Shown here: positions 13,001-25,300 of the stretch, piece by piece | Numbering within the stretch: position 1 is the first letter of the stretch | Layout of the letters: each line of letters opens with the position of its first letter | Assembly (NCBI GenBank): GCA_905221605.1 | Contig: CAJNDS010000558.1 | Span: forward strand, 62,001-126,000 | Source: Symbiodinium natans | Taxonomy: Eukaryota > Sar > Dinophyceae > Suessiales > Symbiodiniaceae | Reading direction: 5' to 3' | DNA: 64,000 bases | Program-made: the position numbers and the translations under genes | The notes under the pieces: generated by a model | The model's database searches: none | The model's input: only the letters and a program-made list of their open reading frames with translations | Told to the model about the DNA's origin: nothing

Positions 13001-16000
13001 CATGTGTATTTGCTTGCAAACATCGTGGCCCGTATCCCCTGCTCTTCCTTAAGCAACGCTTGGGAGCAAAGTCCAATGAAGCCCTAAACCATATACCCTA
13101 AACCCTACACCCTAAACCCTAAACCCTAAACCCAGTTAAGGGGTTTTGGAGTCTCTGTCTCAAGAAGCTGCTGGTTAGGTGCTGGTTCTGCTAGCGTGTT
13201 TTGGGAACCGATGTCGGGCTCCAGAAAGCTGAATGACTTCGGGCTTGGGATTTGGGATTTTGATTCGGGTTTAGGGCCTTTTAGGGCTCAAGGCACTAAA
13301 TTCGTAACTTTGACAACTCGCCAGGAAAGGATCAAAGTTCTGCCCCCCCCCCCCCCCCCCCCCCATGTGGGAAGTTCCCAACTTGGTAGCCCAGTAGCCA
13401 TACCATAACAAGGGGACCCTTTTTGGGGGGAGGTGCGTTCCTTTAGAAGGGAAACTTGTCCCCCCCAAAAAAAAAACAAAAAAATAGACACAGAGAAAAA
13501 GGGCAGCACTGGGTTGCCAAGCCTGATACAGGGGCCTTAATACTTAGAATAGGGTTTTGAGGGTTCTTGTAGAATAACTAGAAAGGGGCCATGAGGGAAT
13601 ACTATTTGTATTTATTCCGACCCCTAAAACCTAAACCCTAAACCCTAAACCCTAAACCCCAACCCCTAAAAGCTAAACCCCAAACCCCAAACCCCAAACC
13701 CCAAACCCCAAACCCAAACCCAAACCCTAAACCCCAAACCCTAAACCCTAAACCCCAACCCGACCCTGCTTGCCGAAAGGTGGCTCGCACCACCTGAATC
13801 TGGCGGGCCTCGGCCTCCATCTGCGAAGCGTCTCCTGATAGGGTTTAGGGTTTAGGGTTTAGGGTTTAGGGTTTAGGGTTTAGGGTTTAGGGTTTAGGGT
13901 TTTGGGTTTAGGGTTTAGGGTTTAGGGTTCGAGGAAAGGGGGGAGGGGGTGGAGAGAGCTCGCATGGAAAGTCTGATGTTGATTCCCTAAACCCACAACC
14001 CGAATAGCCTGAAAGAATGGGAAGAAGCTCAGTGTGCGGAATCCCTGTACTCTAAGACCTTCGCACTCCGAACCTTAAACGCTTCCGACAACCGAAACCC
14101 TGAAGCCCTACTGCAAAGCCCTAAAGCCCTATGGACTTTAACCCCAAACCCAGGTAGTGGATTGGACCCTTTGCTTTCAGAAGGATCTTCGGGTGGTTTG
14201 GGGGCTCACCCGTTTTTGCTATACTCCAGGGTCTGATCGAGGCACCATTTTTGTTGGAGGTTCTACATTTGTAGGGTTTGGGGTTTCTGCAAGCATGGTA
14301 GCCTTGTGGGGTTAGGGGGGCCCTATTGTGGGAAATGACCACCGGGTACCTTTACTTGAAGGCTCATGGGTTGCTATAAAGGGCTATAAGAAGCTATTAC
14401 AAACAGCTCTACCACTTACCCTAAACCCTAAACCACTTAGTGACCTCAGATGTCAAAATCCATGAGCCGGGCCTTATCAGCCCTTCCGCAAGGTTAAGGG
14501 TTTCTAGGGTGTTTTCGGGACTTTAGGGACCAACAAGGGTCTTAGGGTTTACCCTAACACCCAAACCCCAAACCCCAAACCCCAAACCCTACACGCTAAG
14601 GCGAGCCAAGGGGCTCAGGCGCCTTTGCCTGTTGATCTCCTGCAGAGGGCTAGATGAAGGGCTTCAACTTCTTGAGCTTGAGGGGGTTAAGGGTCTAAGA
14701 CCTGTTGTTTGAGGTTTCGAGGTTTCCAGTGGTCTCGGGCCTGCGGTTTAGAGTGTTAGCGACACCCCAGGTGGAAAAGGTCTTAAAACCGCGCCGGAAA
14801 GATGCCCGACCTTCTTTGCTCGCAGGCTATCGAAGAAGCGCCTAGAGGCCCTCAACCCTAAACTCTAAAAAACGTAATCCTTGTTATAGGAGCCCCCGAA
14901 AAGGTACTCTTGTCTTTATTGTCGGACTGAGGGCAGAAGAGCTTGCGGTCAACGGATAGCAAAGGGAGACCCAGACCGGAAACATACTTTCCAGGACGTA
15001 CGGACCCATGTAGCAGTTTGGGGTTTTAAAGGGCCAAGTACTTTTTGAGAACCTGATCGGTAAACTTTGCTGTACCAGGATGGGCTATTAGACCCTATAA
15101 GTCCCTTAAAAGGCCCTTTGCTTGGTTCATTAATGGGAATTTTAAGGCCTGATAGCCTATCCTGGTAAGCAGCTAGCACAAGGGGCTCTGCCCAGGAAGT
15201 CGCATGGCGTCGACTCCGCTCTTCTTCGCCAACTTCCTCAACCCTAGCTGAGGCCCTCAACCGCGCCAAACTGCGTGAACTTCCTGAATACCCTAAACTC
15301 AAGCTGCTACCTCAGCACAGAACTTCCTGAGTACCCAAAACCCAAACTGTTACCTGAGCACTGAACTTCCTGAATACCCACAACCCAAACTGTTACCTGA
15401 GCACTGAAGCCAAGCTTTAGCCGAGAGGCGTTCATGGATGCCACCACGCTACTGTCAGGCTGGATGTCAATGACCAAGGCCTGCAGAAGACGTCCCGGAG
15501 TCCATCGTGAAACCCTGCACATCAATCTCTAAACCCGGTTCATCCACCTGGTCCTTCGGAGGGTCATGAGGAAATCGGGCCCCTATGTACATATACCCTT
15601 TAAAGGGACTATCTAGGGTACCTCATTCCCTCACTCCCTACTAAGAACCAACCGGTAGTTTTCCAGGAAGCCTTTGGGGGGGTTCGCTTTTCACGAAGGT
15701 GCACAGTAGGGCTCAAGGCACGATGTGTTTGTTAGTAGCCCAGTAACCATCTCATATAAGGGCACCCTTGTTTTGGGCTAGTTACTTTATAAGAGAACCT
15801 TGAACCAAAAAGAACATAACAGGGTGCCACTGGGCTACCAAGGTGTGTTTTGGTAGATCCGGAGACTCACAGCACTCGGTCACTTCGGGGGCTCCAGGGC
15901 TTGCATGGTAGGCATTCTCTCAGAAGGGGGCCGCTGCAACGAAGCACGTAGGCTTTCCAGCTGAGAGTTTAAGGGCCCAAGAGCCTCAGGGCCTAAGAGC

Positions 16001-19000
16001 CTAAGGGCCTAGGGCTTCTGGCTTAGGTTTCTGGCTTAGGGTCTCGGGACGTGTGTGTTCCTTTGGCTGCTCCTGCTTTTGGTCAATGTTTGCCTCGTCT
16101 CCTTACGATTCCTCTCATCATGATTGTAGTTGCAGTCGTAGGGAAGATTGAGTTGGTGCCTTGTTCGCCATCGACTCTGTACCTGCATGTCGGAACAATT
16201 GAGACCTTGCGGTCTGCGTGACAGCTGCATTTTCCTCATATAAAGTAGGGTATATATTTCTTGTACCCCCTAAAGGACACCCGGTACATACACTCACCAA
16301 GACTAAAAAGGAACCTTATATACACTCACCAATGACAGTAATACAAACCCTGTTTCATATCGTGCTTCACCACAGACACCCTTGTCATGTGGTAGTGCTG
16401 GACGAGATCCATGTCTTTCAACGCGTGAAAAGCAAAGAATCCTGGCCACTCTAACCCTTTCTGCCCAAACCCGAAAAAGACCCTCAGACCTCAACCCTAC
16501 AGTCACCTCATCTTGGGAATGCCCACGTTGAATGTCTGCAAGGCTCCTACTTCTACCATGAACCTTCGAACCCCAAACCCCCTAAAACCTTAAACCCTGA
16601 ACCCCTAAACCCTAAATCCTATATATACCCTATAAACCCTAACCACCTAGACCCTAACTCCCCAGACCCTAACCCCCCAAAGTTTCGGGGTTTATCATGA
16701 GGGCTTGTAGGTATTATGTCATTGCATGAAACATTGAAGCCTACCCCATCCTCGCCCCGCCCCCCCACCTCCCCCTGGAACCCCCCCCCCACCTCCCCCT
16801 AGAACCCCCCCCCCCACCCCCACACCGACATACGCACCCAAACAATCTAAACCCTAAGCCGTGAACCCTAAATCGTTGTATTTCGTCCCTGCAGTAGTTG
16901 CCTTGTAAACCAAGGCTAGGGAGGGGAACCGGGCTTAGGCCCTCAGACCCCCGACCCGGCGGGAGTCCGTGCACTGAAGTATGAACCCCATACAGAGCCC
17001 GTATCAACTTGAATGCCACGGAAAACTCTGAATCCTGAACCGCGAACCCCCCCCCCCCTTCGGGTTTAGGGTTTAGGGTTTAGGGTTTAGGGTTTAGGGC
17101 TTAGGGTTTAGGAATTAGGGTTTAGGGTTTAGGAATTAGGGTTTAGGGTTTAGGGGGTTTAGGGCTTCGGGTTTAGTTCCCTCACCTTGAGGATGGTCAA
17201 GCCAAACTGCGACATCTCGTTCTTCAGCTTCTCCCTCTTCCAAATCTTATGAATTTAGGGTGGGTTTAGGGTTTAGGGCTTAGGGCTTAGGGTCTAGGCT
17301 TCAGGGTTCAGGGTTTACCGTTTAGGGCCTTATTTGTCTGGAATCACCCCCCCCCCCCTCCCCGTCCCCTGCAAGGCGCGGGTGAAAACATGGTGTTGCT
17401 CTTCCCCCCTCGTCATGGTCTGGAGTTTCGAGTCGAGGGTCCAGGGCTTAGGTTCCCCGAATACTTGGAGGTTCATGGTACGTAGCAACATGAGAACTGT
17501 ACTTGTAGCAGAATTATAGCCCTATTGGCGTACTTGAGGGCGTATAAGTGGGTGATAGCGACACTTCTAATTCGGTTAGAAGTTCACTGAACGTCAGCAT
17601 AACCTTGGAATGAAAAAGAAGGCACCGATTTCTGTCTAAAGTCTACAGCGGAGCCTACCCCCGAAAGGAATAAGGGCCTTCTCTGGGCACCCTACACCCC
17701 AAACCCGAAACCCCAACCCTAGACTCTAAAGCCTGGCAAACCTTTATAGAGAATACGTGGGCCCAGATTGGACTTCGGGCGGCTTCGGGCTTAGGGGTTG
17801 AGGGTTTAGGGTTGAGGGCTGCGTGTTTAGGAGTACCTGGGCTTAGGTTGTTTGGGAAGGTTAGGAAGTATTTGGGTCCCAAGGAAGTTAGAAAGACGTA
17901 AGCACGCTTGTAGCAGAGCAAAACATGTCTGCACAAAGACCAAGGAGACTTTAAACCCCAACCTAGACCTAAGAGTATAAGGGAACCTAGACCCTAAAAA
18001 GGAAAAAAGGGCCTAGTCAAACTAACAAACTTGGGATGTTCCCCCTTGTACTAACAGTCCTTATTCGGGATTCTAATAGGGGGGGGGGGGTACCATAATC
18101 TCTATTAAGGACTCTTAGCATAAGGGGGAACATATCCCAACTTAATCTTGCTCATCAGACTTGCTTTGGGGTCTGGGTGGCCTAGGTAGGCGCTTTACAA
18201 GTACAGGGATTTAGAGATCCTGGGGGCCTTCCCTAGTCTTGTGTAGAGTGTTATTAGGGTTTAGGGTTTTGGGGTTTAGGCTTCATCCTAAACACATGTA
18301 CGGTAAACTCCCAAAGGTTGGAGCATCACTAGCCTCATACCCCAAGAGGGTTACTAAAGCGAATCCCAGGACTACTCGTCCTTAAACCATGTTCCAAATT
18401 TATGGAGGTTTCTGTAACCCTAAACCCTATAAAAGCCACAGCTCACAGGACTTTCGGAGTTGCTTTGAATGCTCGAGGAGTCGAGAGCTGTAGGACTTTG
18501 GGGTTTCAATGGTTTCGGCTCGGCTTCAGTCTAGACAGCCGAAACTCGCAGCCCTAACACGTACGGTCCTAGACTCCTAGACAGGCAGGAAACCCGTGGA
18601 AACGAGTACATGCAACTAAGGGTTCAGAAAGGGGGGGGGTGGGGTTTAAGGTTCAGGGTTTAGGGTTATAGAAACGTTCAGCAACAAGCACACACACAAA
18701 AAGAAACAGAACAACGTGTGCAGAACTGAACCGTGTCGCACTGTGACTCCAATCTCGAAAAGGGCTTTGGGCTTAGGATTTAGGGATAAGTCTTTACCAG
18801 CTCGGGTTTGGGGGGTTTAGGTTTAGATCCTGGCAAGAGGCTCCACGGCGGAGGAGATGTCCTCCTGAAGTCCGAGATTCCCTGGAACCTTCAACCCTTG
18901 GCATCCCCAAAAAGCACCAAAACCCAATAGGCCGTCTGAACACTTGCAAAAACTAGGGGTGCCCTTTTAGAGTTTAGGGTTTAGAGTCCTTTTAGGAGAT

Positions 19001-20783
19001 CCCTTTAGGGGATTCTATGGTATTGGTGGGGGGGGAAGGGGTATTGGTACCCCCAGTTAGGGAAATCCCCATCTACACCAAAAAAGCTCAAACTATTCAA
19101 CCCTCAACCCTCAACCCTAAACCCTTGAAACCCTTGAAACCCTTGAAACCCTTGAAACCCTTGAAACCCTTGAAACCCTTGAAACCCTTGAAACCCTTGA
19201 AACCCTTGAAACCCTTGAAACCCTTGAAACCCCCCTTGAAACCCTTGAAACCCTTGAAACCCTTGAAACCCTTGAAACCCTTGAAACCCTTGAAGCCCTT
19301 GAAACCCTTGAAACCCTAGAAACCCTAGAAACCCTAGAAACCCTAAACCCTAAACCCTAAACCCTAAACCCTAAACCCTAAACCCAAACATGTCCGCCGA
19401 GGAAAAGGGCTTAGGGACCCGGAGGGCTCTTCTCCACTTGGAGGTTCATGGGTACTTATTCATAAGGAGGGTTATAAGCACCCTGAATAAGGTTATAGTT
19501 ATGGTTTAGGGTTTAGGGTTTAGGGTTTAGGGTTTAGGGTTTAGGGTTTAGGGTTTAGGGTTTAGGGTTTAGGGTTTAGGGTTTAGGGTTTAGGGTTTAG
19601 GGTTAGGTTTAGGGTTTAGGGTTTAGGGTTTAGGGTTTAGGGTTTAGGGTTTAGGGTTTAGGGTTTAGGGTTTAGGGTTTAGGGTTTAGGGTTTAGGGTT
19701 TGGTGCCATCTGTAAGTACCCATGAACCATGAACCTCTCTAGTCTAGGCAAGAAGCATCACGACAAGTGTCTGAAGACCATGTTTTGGGTTAGGAGGCTT
19801 CACATCTTTGGGCTTCAATAACCCCAAACTTCAATAACCAGACTTTTGTTCTGGGGTTTAGGGTTTAGGGGTTATAGTTTCTTTACTTGTTTTGCTTTGG
19901 GGCGGGGAGCTTCTGACATGTTGAGGTTGAGAGCTTTGAATTCAGATGCTCATCGGGTATCCGGATATCGGGCTTTGCGGGCATAGGGTGCTAGGGCTTT
20001 CAGGTTGTAGGGTTTAGGGCTTGAGGTTGGGGTGTTCTGAAAGATTTCGGAACTGTGCCTCACTGACTTACTAGCTTAAAGCCCTAATCCCAGAAACCCG
20101 TACCTTGTACGTTCAATGTCGGGGGGGGGGCGGAGGGGGGGGGGAGGGGGGCACCAGCCTTTCGCTCGAAGCACTCGTCCAGGGCCAGCGTCGGCACGAA
20201 TGAGCGCACAACATCCGACCTGGCACCCCGCCGTGGAACAAATCAACTAAACCCTGGACCCTACAGCTTAAATCCTCACACTTATCCTGAGTACTGGTCA
20301 GGCCCCCAAACCCCCAAACCCCGAACCCGAAACCCCCAAACTCTGAACCACTAATCGAGCCCTAAACCCTCAATCCTAATCCTAAAACCCTAAAACCCTG
20401 AAACAAAACCTTGACACCCGAACTCCTGATTGCGGAAGCTCTGACGATGGGCGTGCAAAGATTGGAGTTGCCTCCCGCACCGAGTTCATGGGCAAAAGCA
20501 TAGGAGCTCACCAGCACTGAACCCTAAACCCTAAACCAGAAATCTAAATCCTAAACCCTAACCCACCGAGACGGCCATGGCCGAAGGACAGTTATTGCTA
20601 GTATCCTCGGTATCCTCGAAAGGACACCCCTTCTTTTCGGCGCGGGATGAATATGTATACAAGAGCAGGCACACACACACATCCTCACCAGCAAAAACAA
20701 TATGCCCTGCTCAGCTTCCAACACGTAGGAATCCAGTTGTTCGCTGACGTCCTCCAGCTTGTAAAGCGCCTCGATCGCAGGTG

Positions 20784-20844
<61 letters not shown>

Positions 20845-22305
20845 GGGGGGGCGCGAGGGGGTGAGGGCTTTGATGAGTTTGGGTTGCAAGGGCAAGGGTA
20901 GAAACATGAACAACTTGGGGAAAGAGCTTAGTGCTGCTGTGTGGTACCATATGAAGAGCCTGTACACCTAACTTAACTCTGAGCGATTCTCAAGCACATG
21001 CGCATCAGGTCAGGGAAGTGTCTCCATGTCACCTCCCCCTCTGGCTGTCATGTGCCGACCATTACCAGAGCAAAAAGACTCTGGCAGCGTGCCAGCGGGG
21101 GCACCACGTCAGAAAGCATCTGCTATGGATCCAATCAGCGCATGCGGCTGCATGAAAAGACACAAAGTATGTCGGGCCTCCCCTGCAAAGCACACAGGCC
21201 AGTCCCCGAACGCGACTGGGCACCCCCAGCAAGCACTGTGGCACATCGTCTTGCTGTCATGCACTGCCAGAATCGGCAGCACGTTGGCCTCAAAGGTGCA
21301 AACCACCCTGCATCAACGTCGGCGAGTATGAACTCATGACGACTGCAGTGTGGTGGTCCCACATGTGCAGCCCCACACCCGGCCAGCGGTGTGATTGCTC
21401 GCCGGCATTTGCAGTATTACGAGCCATATTGGGTAGGGCGATGAGAATGCAATCCGCATTCTACAGCGTGCGCATACAACTTCATCTGCGAAAAACGAAT
21501 CGCATCCCATCTGCAGCCTTGACGACACTCATGACTCTGCTAACTAACGCAAAACATGCTACGTGGCAATCCCCATCTTAGCATCAAGCCGCAACATGCC
21601 GCAATTGCTGTGAGATGACATCGGCTTTAGATCGGTTCAGTTGGCGCGGTCCCCCGGAACACGAGTGGGCACCCGCATCAATCACTGTGGCACATCGTCT
21701 TGCTGTCATGCACTGCCAGAATCGGCAGCACGCACCCTGCATCAACGTCGGCGAGTATGAACTCAGCCAGTGCCGTATTGGGCAGGGGGACGTAGGCCCA
21801 AGCACGTCTCTGCCAAGCTTACAAGCCTGAAGCTTAAACCCCATGTCAATGCGCACTGAACGAATCTGAAAAAATGCACAGCTCCGTTTAGCAGGTCCTT
21901 ACGTAAGGCTATTGTTAGTTTTACTCCTGCTCAACTGAGGCTCAACTGGGCAAGGATGTGCCAGGGCAGAAGCAGGCCAATGTTGCATAGCCCATTCTGT
22001 GTCGGAGAGATTCATCTCCGGAAATCGGAGATCCTAACCCTACACCCTAAACCCTACACCCTAAACCATGCGCCATCTTGCAAATGGGACGACCTGGCTA
22101 AGGTCTGGGCACATGAGGTGGGGGAGATGAATGCAGAGACCCCAATATCCCTTAATTGGGGAATATTCCTTGCCTTGTACTAAGGAGCTTAAATGATTTA
22201 GTCAGTTTTCCCTTAGTACGGGATTTTGGAGTCTCTGGGACAATCTTACTTTCTATAATAATATGCAACCAAGAACGGCAAGTACACATCTAGAATACTA
22301 AACAT

Positions 22306-22337
<32 letters not shown>

Positions 22338-25300
22338 TATATTTATTTATTTATTTATAGTCTACTATGCAGAATATAGAATGATGTTGGGCCCGGTTTA
22401 GTTGGAGGGGCCACAATTAAGCGTTTTTCCCGAAAACGTCTAGGGGACGCGAGTATGTGATGTTGCCGGGCCGGGGGTGAAGGGCGGGGGCTGGGGGAGC
22501 CAAAAGTAAAAAAATATTTTGAATAAGAAGCTCCGGAATTTGCTGATGTCCGACTTCATTTAATTTCCTTGTAAAAATTCATTAAATTTCATTAAATCTC
22601 ATTACGAAACAGGCCCCCAAACAATTTTCCAAGGGAGTAGCCCACGAGCTGCCCTGATTCGCTTTTAGTAAATTGTTTTGGCTACCCGCGTTAACCCGCA
22701 GCCTTCCCTTTGGCCAGGGAGCTACAAGGCGCTCAACCCTCGACCCCAAGCCGCCCTACCCCCAGCCCCCCCGTCCCAGCCTATAGAGGATCCCCGCAAA
22801 CCCCGAAATTGTTTGGGGGGGGGGGGGGGGGAATCTAAAGCGAGTCCAACATTACTAAGTATACAATCTAGATAAATAATGTAACATGTACAAAATATAA
22901 ATACTCAAACATCTCAGCCTTTATGAGATGGTCCCCAGCACCTGGCGTCATGAGACCTGAGACGCCTGTGCGGGTGTTGGGGCGGTTTAGGGTTTAGGGT
23001 TTAGGGTTTAGGGTTTAGGGTTTAGGGTTTGGGGGCCAGCGGGGGGCGGGGGGGGGGTGCAGTGCATCTAGTTATGCAGGGTAACTACTTGGGGGGGGAG
23101 CAACCATCCTCCACCCGGTTCATGACTTAACAAAAAAAGAATACTCATAAGGGACCCTCAGGATTGTAGAGGGGTTTGAACCCTAAACCTGAAACCCTAA
23201 TTCAACCCTAAGCCCTAGTATCTGGGGTATAGGGCAGTAGGATTACCCTCGGGCTCAAAAGACCCCAAAACCTTGCACAGGAAGGCTTTTGTTCGGCCCA
23301 GCAATTCTAGAAGAAGAGTCCCTAGAGTCTTAACCCTAAACCCTAAACCCTAACCCTAAACCCTAAACCACAAACCGTAAGGTCTTTAAATGTCTTTGCC
23401 CCAGGCAAACCCTAAATCCTACTGTAAAACCCCCAGGGTCGGATCCCAAAAGTGCCCGAAATTCAGTCCAAACCGCACACCTCTAGATAGAGGAGGGTTC
23501 CGTGTCTATCGGGTTTAGGATCACATGTCAAGGGTTTAGGGATTATTCAAGGGTGTAAGGGTTTAGGGTTTAGGGTTTAGAGTTTAGGGGTTGGGGAAAA
23601 AGTACGGTGACCTGCGGCTGGGGAGCATCCTGGGCGCCCTCCTCGGTCACCGTGTGCTGAGCCGCAACGACCACGGACACGAAGACGTTGTCCTCTCGAA
23701 GCGTGGGGTATTGCACAGGATTTAGGGTTTAGGGTTTAGGGTTTATAGGGTTTAGGGTTCAGGGTTTAGGGTTGAGGGTTTTTCAGTAGGGACTGCGGTT
23801 TGGGGCTTAAACGATTAGAGGGTTGTGCCTAACTTTACATAGTGGTTCAGTTTCCCCGGGGAATAAGTTCTACAGGAAACGGCTACCTAGTCAGCACCTC
23901 AGCATATACCCTAAGGCATCCCTGTACCTAGATACTATGTACCTGGGCCCTAAAGCTACTATATAGTAACCCCATTTAAGGCCCAAGTATATACTATAAA
24001 GGTACATGGGTCCTTCGGGATACAGGATGGGTCGCGTTCGAAGATCTGAGGGTGGGGTGATGGTGTTTAAACGCCCCAGGCCTTGCACAGTCGGTTAAGT
24101 GCAGGAATGAGCATCTAACTTCATACCCCGCCACCCCGTACACCAGTAGGGCGGATTTCTCATAAAAAAACCTCGGATGGTTTGGACCTTCTAGCGTTGT
24201 ATGTAGACTTGCGGGCCAAAATCACTCTACGCCCCTAAACCCTAAACCCTAAACCCTAAACCCTAAACCCTAAACCCTAAGCTCTACCAGGTTGAGGGGA
24301 GTAGTGACTAATTAGGAGCTCGAGGCGGCATGGGATGGGGCTTAGGGCTTAGGGTTGAGTAAGTTCCCGCAGGCAGCAGCCTCAACGCCGGAGCAAGCTA
24401 TACCCCTGTGCACCTTCGCTCTTGCCCAAAGGATCCATGTACCTATATAGTATATTCTTGGGCCCTAAAGCTACTATAATTAGAAAGCCCTTTAAGGCCC
24501 AAGTATATACTATATAGGTACATGGATCCTTTGGGTTGGATATGCTTGCACACATGCTTATGTAAGGTATTTCTATGTATTTTGACTGCGCCAGAAAGCC
24601 CTGAACCCTTCATATCATGGGTTGCCCTACTACCCCCCCCCCCCCCCATGCTACCCGACCTAGGTTCCCCTCTTAAATACAACTAAGGTAAGTTATCCTT
24701 AAATTGCCATAATTATGGGGGAACCTAGGATAGAGAGGGGGTAGTGGGGGAACCGATGATAGTAGCCATCGTTAATAAGATGGGCAGGCTCCAGCGACTT
24801 GGTGGAGACGCGAATGAAGCTCCTTTCATGGGGTTCGGGTTCAGGGTGCAGGGGTATCAGTGTGCCAGTGTCAACAAATCGAGGGTCTATAGGGTTTAGA
24901 TGGGTTTAGGGTTACGGGTTTATTTGGTTCAGGGGTTTAGAGCTTAGGGATATATAGGCCCTAAACCCTGAACCCCTATGTAGTTGCTTTTGTTCGTGAG
25001 TGGCATACGGTGCTCCAAGTACGAGGTGTCGGAGGCAACCTGAACAAAACCCCGCTGCTAAGGTTTAAGGTTTAGGATCTAGGGTTTAGGGTTTAGGGTT
25101 GAGGGTTGAGGGTTGAGGGCTCGGGGTTGTTAAATCTTGATGCAGCAGGCGTTGCAGAGCCCGAGCATCTCACACGAGGGATACGAGGGTCCACCTACAA
25201 AAGCACTATATGTGCTCTGTTTTCGGTACCAGAAGGCGTAGAAGGTTTTGGGTACCTAGTTCCATAACCTACCTGCAGTTTAGTAGTAGCTACTCTTAAA

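Noticed and set aside
19017-19319. 100-residue ORF with Leu-Lys-Pro repeats
   Set aside because: Pure translation of the 9-base CCCTTGAAA satellite.
20551-20967. 138-residue poly-proline protein
   Set aside because: The proline run is the C/G homopolymer; only the short segment at 20723-20769 is coding, as a gene A exon.
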